A stretch of DNA of 19,020 bases, from contig JACQPU010000115.1 in NCBI GenBank assembly GCA_016207365.1, positions 1 through 19,020 of the forward strand, read 5' to 3'. This stretch comes from Ignavibacteriales bacterium (GTDB lineage: Bacteria; Bacteroidota; Ignavibacteria; UBA10030). Positions within the stretch are counted from its first letter, which is position 1; every line of letters begins with the position of its first letter. Of this stretch, positions 7,843 to 13,939 are shown piece by piece. The position numbers and the translations under genes are program-made. The notes beneath the pieces are model-generated. The model saw only the letters and a program-made list of their open reading frames with translations, made no database searches and was not told the origin of the DNA.

Positions 7843-8048
7843 ACCAAAAAACCTGGAGTATCCTTGGACTTCTCGTTGTCGTTTCTTTAGTCCTGGAAAC
7901 AACTCTTACGTACGAGTCGGATCACTGGTGGGATTCGATTCCGGCATTCTATTCGCTCTTTGGATTCATTGGATGTACGGCAATCATCCTCATCTCAAAA
8001 TGGCTTGGCAAGGTTCTCCTCCAGCGTAGGGAAGATTACTATGATTGA
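7839..8048 (+). CDS. Unnamed 69-residue two-helix membrane protein of the Mrp operon
   Basis: A small protein with two predicted membrane helices (about residues 7-24 and 36-57), a short polar loop with the aromatic patch SDHWWDSIPAFYSLFGF between them, and a charged C-terminal tail ending RREDYYD. It overlaps both neighbours: ATGA with the preceding antiporter subunit and eight bases with the next MrpD-like gene. That tight packing, together with plausible membrane topology, argues strongly for a real translated gene. I recall similar short proteins with a tail of the EDYYD kind between mrpD paralogues in some proteobacterial Mrp clusters, but no function or name that I can state. It is likely an accessory or assembly subunit of this antiporter. 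Confidence 0.82.
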   Translation: MNQKTWSILGLLVVVSLVLETTLTYESDHWWDSIPAFYSLFGFIGCTAIILISKWLGKVLLQRREDYYD

Positions 8049-9768
8049 CAATTCCCTTATCCCGATTCCATCGTTTATTTTGCTGGTCGGAGCCGCGCTG
8101 ACAGGTGTTCTTCACCGGCGCCTGCGGCCATATAGTGTCGTGGCATTTGCCGCGTGTACGCTTATCCTCGCGTGGACTCTCCCGAATGACGCTGCTTGCA
8201 GGGTGGGTTTTCTTGATCACGAAATAGTTCTGTTCCAGACCGATCAACTGAGTCGCATCTTTGGAACCATCTTTGCTTTCATTTCTGTCGCGGGGGGAAT
8301 CTTCGGTTTCCACGTTACGAAGGGAGGTGAGCATGCTGCCGCCCTCTGCTATGCTGCCGGAGCCGTGGGTGTGACGTTTGCCGGGGATTTCATAAGCCTC
8401 TTCGCTTTCTGGGAATTGATGGCCGTCGCGTCAACGTATCTCGTATGGGCAAGGAACACAGCAGAAAGCTCACGAGCAGGTACACGATATCTTCTTGTCC
8501 ATCTCTTCGGAGGAACCATTCTTCTTGCTGGCATCATCCTTGTTGTCACTGAGACGGGGAGCATATTGCTGAGCGCTGCTGGTTCCGCACAAGGGTCTGG
8601 ATTGTGGTTGATTCTCGGCGGTGTCGCATTAAACGCGGCCATTCCGCCTCTCCATGCATGGCTGACGGACGCGTACCCGAAGGCCACCGTGGCCGGGGCG
8701 GTCTTCATGAGCGCATTGACTACGAAATCGGCTGTGTATGTCCTTGCTCGTTTGTTTCCAGGTTGGGAAATCCTTGTTATCCTGGGTACCATCATGGCGC
8801 TCTACGGTGTTGTGTATGCCGTGCTTGCAAATGATATTCGCGAAATCCTTGCGTATCATATCATCAGCCAGGTAGGCTACATGGTTGCGGGAATTGGCAT
8901 TGGAACCCAGCTTGCTTTGAATGGAGCGGTGGCACATGCGTTCAGTCACATTCTCTACAAGGCTCTGTTGTTCATGGGGGCAGGCGTGGTCTTGTTCGCA
9001 ACCGGGAAGAGCAAGCTCACCGAACTGGGTGGGCTCGCCCGCTCAATGCCTCTGACTCTCTGGCTCTATATGATCGGGGCTTTCTCAATTTCCGGATTTC
9101 CGCTGTTCAACGGTTTCATTAGTAAATCGATGGTTGTTGCAGCGGCGGGGGAATCACACCTTGACGCGGTGTACCTGCTTCTCACCCTGGCGTCTGTGGG
9201 AACATTTCTCCATACTGGACTAAAACTCCCGTACTTTACGTGGTACTCCAGCGATGCGGGGTTGGCACCGGGTCGTGTGCCGCGCACGATGCATGGGGCC
9301 ATGGCGATCGCGGCCTTTTTTTGCATCCTGTTCGGCATTGCACCGGGGCTTCTCTATGATCATTTGCCATTTTCCACGCCATACGAGCCTTACACGATTC
9401 CACACCTCACAGAGTCCGTGCAGATCCTCGTTTTGACATTTGTGGCGTTCTGGATGTTTCGGGGAAAACTGGCTGGAGAATCTTTGTTGGCGCTTGATAC
9501 CGACTGGTTCTACCGACGATCGGCTGAACCGACAAAGAGATACATCCTCGGAACCATCGAAGCCGTTTTCGACGTGGCGGAACGAACGGCCCTTCTTGTG
9601 GTACATCGCCTCGTAACGCTGTCGGCGAATCCCGTTGTTCTTGTGAACAAGAGCTTCTCGGGGAAAGCATTTGATCCAAACAGGGCAAGGCCCTCTCTGG
9701 GTGTGGCTCTCGGTCTTTTGCTCTTGCTCGTCGTCATCGTTGTTGTCCTGAATCTTTTGCACGTCTGA
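8041..9768 (+). CDS. Third antiporter-like subunit, MrpD-related, with central lysine replaced
   Basis: A 575-residue membrane protein of the ND2/ND4/ND5 family, longer than MrpD because of an extra C-terminal region (from about residue 475) that ends in one more hydrophobic helix (ALGLLLLLVVIVVVLNLL). Glu125 (LFAFWELMAVASTYLVW) and Lys229 (SALTTKSAVYVLARL) are conserved. The site where MrpD, NuoM and NuoL carry the first channel lysine reads GGVALNAAIPPLHAWLTDAY, with Asn198 instead of Lys. I believe this variation is typical of its subfamily, often annotated as Na+/H+ antiporter subunit D in Alphaproteobacteria. ATG 8041 overlaps the small upstream gene by eight bases; the frame is open earlier, but those codons lie within that gene. 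nuoN starts 12 bp after the stop. Confidence 0.9.
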   Translation: MIDNSLIPIPSFILLVGAALTGVLHRRLRPYSVVAFAACTLILAWTLPNDAACRVGFLDHEIVLFQTDQLSRIFGTIFAFISVAGGIFGFHVTKGGEHAAALCYAAGAVGVTFAGDFISLFAFWELMAVASTYLVWARNTAESSRAGTRYLLVHLFGGTILLAGIILVVTETGSILLSAAGSAQGSGLWLILGGVALNAAIPPLHAWLTDAYPKATVAGAVFMSALTTKSAVYVLARLFPGWEILVILGTIMALYGVVYAVLANDIREILAYHIISQVGYMVAGIGIGTQLALNGAVAHAFSHILYKALLFMGAGVVLFATGKSKLTELGGLARSMPLTLWLYMIGAFSISGFPLFNGFISKSMVVAAAGESHLDAVYLLLTLASVGTFLHTGLKLPYFTWYSSDAGLAPGRVPRTMHGAMAIAAFFCILFGIAPGLLYDHLPFSTPYEPYTIPHLTESVQILVLTFVAFWMFRGKLAGESLLALDTDWFYRRSAEPTKRYILGTIEAVFDVAERTALLVVHRLVTLSANPVVLVNKSFSGKAFDPNRARPSLGVALGLLLLLVVIVVVLNLLHV

Positions 9769-9780
9769 ACTGAGGCTTCC

Positions 9781-11208
9781 ATGAACCCAATTGGTTTTGA
9801 AGATTTCTGGTATAACAGTCCGCTTTTTGTCGTCGTGATTGCCGGTCTTATGGTATTGATCCTTGAAGGTATACGACGAAAGAACACCACGGCTTCGTAC
9901 TTGGTTGGCGTCCTTGGCCTTGTAATCGCGCTTGTTCTGACAGGAGCGACGTACGGATCCCCAAAGGCGACATTCAACGGGATGATGTCTCAGGGCGCCT
10001 ACGGAAGCTATTTTTCTGCTCTTTTTGTGATTGTCGGCCTCTTCTCGATTGTAATCGCCAGGAACTATCTGAGCCATTTTGGATCACATCACGGGGAGTA
10101 CTACGCTCTTATTCTGCTCGCCGTGTCCGGGATGATGCTCATGGCGTCGGGAACGGATCTCATCATCATCTTCCTCGGTATCGAGTTGATGTCGCTCGCC
10201 TTCTACATCCTCGCAGGGTTTTTCAGGGCCAAAACAACATCGAACGAGTCTGCACTGAAGTACTTTCTCCTGGGTGCGTTTGCAACAGGATTCCTCTTAT
10301 ACGGCATAGCGCTGCTGTACGGTGTCACGGGGAGCACAAATCTGGCTGTCATCGCTGCAAACGCGGCCCCGTTGGCCAATGAGCCTCTTTTCCTCCTTGG
10401 GGTAGGCATGCTCACGATTGCACTTGGATTCAAAGTGGCGGCCGTACCGTTTCATATGTGGGCGCCTGACGTGTACGAAGGGGCTCCCACCGCAGTGACG
10501 GGATTCATGGCAACGGCAGGGAAAGCCGCGGCTTTTGCGGCATTTGGAGCCGTGTTTTTCAATGGCTTCGCATTCAGCGGTACAGACGTCAACGCCCTCC
10601 TTGCAATCCTGGCGGCGCTTTCCATGATCGTTGGTAACGTGACAGCTGTGGTCCAAAACAACGTGAAACGCATGCTCGCATACTCGAGCGTGGCGCATGC
10701 GGGATATATCCTCTCAGGCATCGCTGCAGGGAATGCCGAGGGACAGACAGGAATGATGTTTTACGTCGGTGCCTATGCTTTTATGACGCTGGGGGCATTT
10801 ACCATCGTCGGCATATTGGAGGGAGACGATGGAAAGGGACTGACATACGCCGATTACACAGGCCTTGGTTCGCGAAATCCCATTGCTGCTTTTCTGATGG
10901 CCATCTTCATGTTTTCACTTGCCGGGATTCCGCCTATGGCAGGATTCTTCGGCAAATATTATGTGTTTCTTGCTGCGGTGAAGGCAGACATGACCTGGCT
11001 TGCAGTGGTTGGGGTTTTGACAAGCCTCGTGTCCGTGTACTACTACCTCAGACTCGTTGTTGAGATGTACTTTCGGGAAGAAGTCCCCGCCGTATCGATC
11101 CGGCCCTCGGGAGGATCCCTGGTGATCGCAGCTTTGGCGGCATTCATGGTGGTACAGTTTGGAATCTATCCCTCAATTCTTCTGACGCTCATTAACGGCG
11201 GCTTCTAA
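9781..11208 (+). CDS. nuoN: NADH-quinone oxidoreductase subunit N
   Basis: The 475-residue ND2-like proton-pumping subunit of complex I, a normal length for bacterial NuoN. Conserved charged residues match E. coli NuoN within a position or two: Glu135 (FLGIELMSLAFYILAGFF), Lys160 (SALKYFLLGAF), Lys218 (ALGFKVAAVPFHMWAPDVY) and Lys248 (ATAGKAAAF). VPFHMWAPDVYEGAPT is the clearest NuoN-specific signature and separates it from the MrpD proteins upstream. GAGG lies 5 bp before the ATG. It normally directly follows nuoM; here almost 9 kb of antiporter genes stand between. It is the last nuo gene in the window. Confidence 0.97.
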   Translation: MNPIGFEDFWYNSPLFVVVIAGLMVLILEGIRRKNTTASYLVGVLGLVIALVLTGATYGSPKATFNGMMSQGAYGSYFSALFVIVGLFSIVIARNYLSHFGSHHGEYYALILLAVSGMMLMASGTDLIIIFLGIELMSLAFYILAGFFRAKTTSNESALKYFLLGAFATGFLLYGIALLYGVTGSTNLAVIAANAAPLANEPLFLLGVGMLTIALGFKVAAVPFHMWAPDVYEGAPTAVTGFMATAGKAAAFAAFGAVFFNGFAFSGTDVNALLAILAALSMIVGNVTAVVQNNVKRMLAYSSVAHAGYILSGIAAGNAEGQTGMMFYVGAYAFMTLGAFTIVGILEGDDGKGLTYADYTGLGSRNPIAAFLMAIFMFSLAGIPPMAGFFGKYYVFLAAVKADMTWLAVVGVLTSLVSVYYYLRLVVEMYFREEVPAVSIRPSGGSLVIAALAAFMVVQFGIYPSILLTLINGGF

Positions 11209-11220
11209 GCTCCCCTTGGC

Positions 11221-12777
11221 ATGCGTATCGTCCTTTCGGCCGAAGAAATGATGCAGTGTGACAGGATTGCGATGAAATCCTATGGAATCTCCGGCCTGAT
11301 TCTTATGGAAAATGCGGGAGCAGGGATTGCTCGATGGATCGGCCAACGGTTCGGTCCTCTTCATGGAAAAACAGTGTGTGTGGTGTGTGGTAAGGGAAAT
11401 AACGGCGGCGATGGTTTTGTGGCAGCGCGACATCTTGCCAACGCCGGAGCCATGGTTCATGTGTTCCTGTGGTCGCGTTCACAACGCGGCGATGCGGCAA
11501 AGAACCTCGAGATTCTCCGACGCCTCGGCCTGGCGGCTCGCGCAAGTATCAGGATCGGCACCTTTTCCTCCTCCCGGCTTGCAGTGCTTCATCCCGATCT
11601 CATCGTTGATGCACTGTTTGGAACTGGATTCAGCGGTCCGGTCAAACCGGCGTACAGAAAGGCTATCCAGTGGATGAACACTCAGCCAGTTCCGAGAATT
11701 TCCGTCGATATTCCTTCAGGAGTGAACGGAAGTACAGGGATCGCCGATGAATACAGCGTGAATGCCACGGTAACGTTAACCCTTGGGACACTGAAGAGGG
11801 GACTCCTGTGCAACCATGGGCGCGATAAGTGCGGAGAAATTCACGTTGTTGATATTGGCATCCCAACAGTAGTATTTCAAAGATTGAAACCGGGGACATT
11901 CCTGACTGAGCGGGAGGATATCAAAAAACTCTTGCCAAAGCGGGCATCGAACGTGCACAAGTACACTGCAGGCAAGGTTTTTGTTCTTGCAGGTTCAACA
12001 GGGTTCACCGGCGCGGCGGCGCTGGCGGCTCAAGGCGCACTCCGGGCCGGGGCAGGCGCTGTTGTCCTTGGAACCCCCTCTTCAGTGTATCCAATCCTCG
12101 CGCGGACTTTGACAGAGGTGATTGTCGAGCCGCTGCCTTCTACAACGGTCGGGAGCCTTTCTGTTGACGGAGAGGAGGCAATTCTGAATCGGATGGAATG
12201 GGCCGATGTCACAGTGATCGGACCTGGATTATCGCGACAGCGTGAGACGGCCTCGCTTGTGCGGTCCCTCCTCAAGAAAGCCCGCGGCAACATCCTTCTG
12301 GACGCGGATGGATTGAATATTCTTGCAGAGGAGAAGTCCGAAAGTGTGAGCAAATCCAAAGCAAACTTTGTTTTCACCCCCCACGCGGGCGAGGCTTCCA
12401 GGCTATTTAGTGTGAGTGCGGATCACATAGAAACAAACCGGATTGACGCAGCCCGGGCTGGTGCAAAGTCGTTGAACGAGACCATTGTCCTCAAAGGAGC
12501 TCCGACGGCGATTGCTGCACCCGATGGTACTGTATTCCTGAACTCCACAGGGAATCCCGGCATGGCCACGGTGGGCGCAGGGGATGTACTTGCAGGCATC
12601 ATTGCGGCATTATGGTCACAGGGGATGGATCGCGAGGGGGCGTGCAGGACGGGCGTGTACCTGCATGGACTTGCAGGTGACCTTGCTGCGGAACGGCTCG
12701 GTCAGAAGAGTCTCGTTGCAGGAGATCTGATCGATTTTCTTCCTAATGCTATTCAGAGAGTGGAGGGGGGAGTTTGA
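11221..12777 (+). CDS. nnr: Bifunctional NAD(P)H-hydrate epimerase / ADP-dependent NAD(P)H-hydrate dehydratase
   Basis: A 518-residue cytoplasmic metabolite-repair enzyme. The N-terminal YjeF_N/NnrE domain (about residues 1-215) interconverts the R and S forms of hydrated NAD(P)H, shown by SGLILMENAG, GKGNNGGDGFVAARHL (57-72), DALFGTGFSGPV and DIPSGVNGSTG. The C-terminal ribokinase-like NnrD domain (about 225-515) dehydrates the S form with ADP, shown by KVFVLAGSTGFTGAA, LLDADGLNIL, FTPHAGE and NSTGNPGMATVGAGD (441-455), with Asp455 the likely catalytic residue. In that last motif the usual second glycine of ATGG/ATGGTGD is valine, a mild change. It begins 12 bp behind nuoN with only a weak ribosome site, so it is probably on the nuo transcript. 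That fits its role, since hydrated NADH forms wherever NADH is abundant. Confidence 0.95.
   Translation: MRIVLSAEEMMQCDRIAMKSYGISGLILMENAGAGIARWIGQRFGPLHGKTVCVVCGKGNNGGDGFVAARHLANAGAMVHVFLWSRSQRGDAAKNLEILRRLGLAARASIRIGTFSSSRLAVLHPDLIVDALFGTGFSGPVKPAYRKAIQWMNTQPVPRISVDIPSGVNGSTGIADEYSVNATVTLTLGTLKRGLLCNHGRDKCGEIHVVDIGIPTVVFQRLKPGTFLTEREDIKKLLPKRASNVHKYTAGKVFVLAGSTGFTGAAALAAQGALRAGAGAVVLGTPSSVYPILARTLTEVIVEPLPSTTVGSLSVDGEEAILNRMEWADVTVIGPGLSRQRETASLVRSLLKKARGNILLDADGLNILAEEKSESVSKSKANFVFTPHAGEASRLFSVSADHIETNRIDAARAGAKSLNETIVLKGAPTAIAAPDGTVFLNSTGNPGMATVGAGDVLAGIIAALWSQGMDREGACRTGVYLHGLAGDLAAERLGQKSLVAGDLIDFLPNAIQRVEGGV
12762..12766 (+). promoter_or_regulatory. Ribosome binding site deciding the TTG start of the VanZ-family gene
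   Basis: GGAGG, part of a run of six further Gs, lies inside the 3' end of nnr and 7 bp before the TTG at 12774. No other in-frame start follows until about 28 codons later, which would remove the first membrane helix. Confidence 0.65.
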
Positions 12778-13148
12778 AAAGCTTTGTCAGGTATCAACTT
12801 CCGGTTATTACCTGGATCCTGGCGATTTTTGCCCTTTCTTCAATACCAACCCTCCCCATGGTGAAGTTCCTCATCAGTCCTGACAAGCTTGCGCATGCGG
12901 GAATCTATTTCGTTTTGTGCATGTTGTGGAAGAGAGCGCTGTTCAATCAGCAACGTTTTCCTTTCCTCGCAAGAAACGCCCTGGGGATAGCCGCGGTTCT
13001 GACGGTAGTCTATGGAACAGCAATCGAAATCTATCAGATCACCGTTCCCGGGCGTTTTGCAGATATCTATGATGCATTTGCCAATGCTGCAGGAGCGGGG
13101 GCGTTTGTGATGTGGAGTAAATGGAGAAGCCGGGGGGTGGAGAATTGA
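12774..13148 (+). CDS. VanZ-family membrane protein
   Basis: A 124-residue polytopic membrane protein with about four helices. It has the VanZ-like pattern: an N-terminal helix ITWILAIFALSSIPTLP, then DKLAHAGIYFVLCMLW (about residues 38-53), and the C-terminal YGTAIEIYQITVPGRFADIYD with FANAAGAGAF. The family is named after the teicoplanin-resistance protein VanZ, but stand-alone short members are widespread and mostly uncharacterised, so no resistance function should be inferred. It starts at TTG, overlapping the nnr stop (TTGA), so translation is probably coupled to nnr. Its stop codon lies within the -35 element of the tonB promoter. Confidence 0.82.
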   Translation: MKSFVRYQLPVITWILAIFALSSIPTLPMVKFLISPDKLAHAGIYFVLCMLWKRALFNQQRFPFLARNALGIAAVLTVVYGTAIEIYQITVPGRFADIYDAFANAAGAGAFVMWSKWRSRGVEN

Positions 13149-13173
13149 CATAGGAAGGTTTTCTGCCTATATT
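13145..13173 (+). promoter_or_regulatory. Sigma-70-type promoter of tonB
   Basis: A perfect -35 TTGACA (13145-13150) is followed by a 17-bp spacer and the -10 TATATT (13168-13173; 5 of 6 to consensus). Transcription would start near 13180, leaving a leader of about 25 nt with AAAGGG (13192-13197) eight bases before the tonB ATG. The -35 contains the vanZ stop codon, so a new unit starts with no intervening gap. Confidence 0.78.
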
Positions 13174-13205
13174 TCCCATAGTTCATTAAGCAAAGGGCAA
13201 TTAGC

Positions 13206-13841
13206 ATGATTCGGAAGAATCCTGAAGTTGACCTCCGGCTCAAGTACAGGAAGACATTTGAAGTCGCGCTCATCATTGCACTCGCGCTCATGATCGTGGC
13301 GTTCAAGTTTTTCCCGGACGTCTCCCCGCCGGACAGGATCCTCAGTGCGCAACAGGAGATCGTGGATGTCGAGGACATAGAGATCACTAAGCAGGAGAAT
13401 CGTCCGCCTCCGCCACCGCGACCACCCATCCCGATCGAAGCGCCGAGTGACGAGACGGTGGATGATGTGGAGATTGCGAGCACCGAACTCCAGCCGGCAC
13501 AGGAAGCGCCGCCGCCCCCCTCAACGGAAGACGATGAGGTCTATTTTGTTGCTGTGGAAGAATTGCCGGAACCGGTCGGTGGGATTGCCGCAATCCAGTC
13601 TGCCGTTGTCTATCCGGAAATTGCCAAGCGTGCCGGTGTTGAAGGCACTGTGTATGTCGAAGCGTTCGTGGATGAAACGGGGACCGTGACAAAGACCACG
13701 ATCGTCAAGGGAATCGGAGCCGGATGCGATGAAGCTGCCAAGGCCGCCGTTATGAAAACGAAATTCAAACCCGGGAAGCAGCGCGGAAAAGCAGTCAAGG
13801 TCAGAATGTCGATCCCGATCCGGTTCAGACTTCAGAAATAG
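13206..13841 (+). CDS. tonB: TonB-family energy transducer
   Basis: A 211-residue periplasmic energy transducer that, with ExbB and ExbD, would pass proton-motive force to outer-membrane TonB-dependent receptors. The layout is a short basic cytoplasmic N-terminus (MIRKNPEVDLRLKYRKT), one membrane anchor (about residues 18-37), an acidic and proline-rich linker with PPPPPRPPIP (about 62-71) and APPPPS (about 101-106), and a C-terminal TonB domain (about 125-211) with GGIAAIQSAVVYPEIAKRAG, GTVYVEAFVDETGTV and IPIRFRL. The N-terminus is of the kind seen in Bacteroidota, Ignavibacteria and Chlorobi. No exbB or exbD is in the window, so it uses partners encoded elsewhere. It has its own strong promoter. 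Confidence 0.93.
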   Translation: MIRKNPEVDLRLKYRKTFEVALIIALALMIVAFKFFPDVSPPDRILSAQQEIVDVEDIEITKQENRPPPPPRPPIPIEAPSDETVDDVEIASTELQPAQEAPPPPSTEDDEVYFVAVEELPEPVGGIAAIQSAVVYPEIAKRAGVEGTVYVEAFVDETGTVTKTTIVKGIGAGCDEAAKAAVMKTKFKPGKQRGKAVKVRMSIPIRFRLQK

Positions 13842-13855
13842 CTCCCGTGAGCGCC

Positions 13856-13939
13856 ATGATGCAATCGAATCCGCCGCGAAGGGTTCCTTTCGGCGGATTT
13901 CTGTTGATGAACGACCTACAGGGGATCGCACGGTTGTGA
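13856..13939 (+). other. Possible 27-codon upstream open frame overlapping the tgt start
   Basis: This short frame starts with two ATG codons, contains the hairpin at 13868-13899 and ends in TGA overlapping the tgt GTG start (GTGA). The peptide reads MMQSNPPRRVPFGG then FLLMNDLQGIARL. There is only a weak upstream ribosome site. The arrangement would allow translational coupling or leader-type control of tgt, but coding status is unproven. Confidence 0.25.
13868..13899 (+). terminator. Hairpin between tonB and tgt (possible terminator or attenuator)
   Basis: AATCCGCCG (13868-13876) pairs perfectly with CGGCGGATT (13891-13899). The stem can extend inward with GAAGG against CCTTT, leaving one bulged C and a three-base loop, about 14 pairs in all. 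The following bases (TCTGTTGATG) are only moderately T-rich, so termination would be weak. It could end the tonB message partially or act as an RNA stability element or attenuator ahead of tgt. Confidence 0.45.

Noticed and set aside
2355..9768. Whether the Mbh-like block belongs to a membrane-bound hydrogenase or formate hydrogenlyase
   Set aside because: No NiFe hydrogenase large or small subunit, NuoH-like or NuoB/C/D-like gene is present in the block. The flanking genes are nuoM and nuoN.
880..9780. Mobile-element insertion as the origin of the antiporter block
   Set aside because: I saw no transposase, integrase, flanking direct or inverted repeats, or clear change in base composition at 880-895 or 9768-9781.
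9220..10077. 285-codon minus-strand open frame over the third antiporter gene and nuoN
   Set aside because: It is antisense to two clear membrane-protein genes, very polar, with no family motif and no sensible start context.
12774..13148. Glycopeptide resistance function from the VanZ similarity
   Set aside because: Short VanZ-family proteins are common and mostly unrelated to resistance. No vanA, vanH, vanX or regulator genes are nearby.
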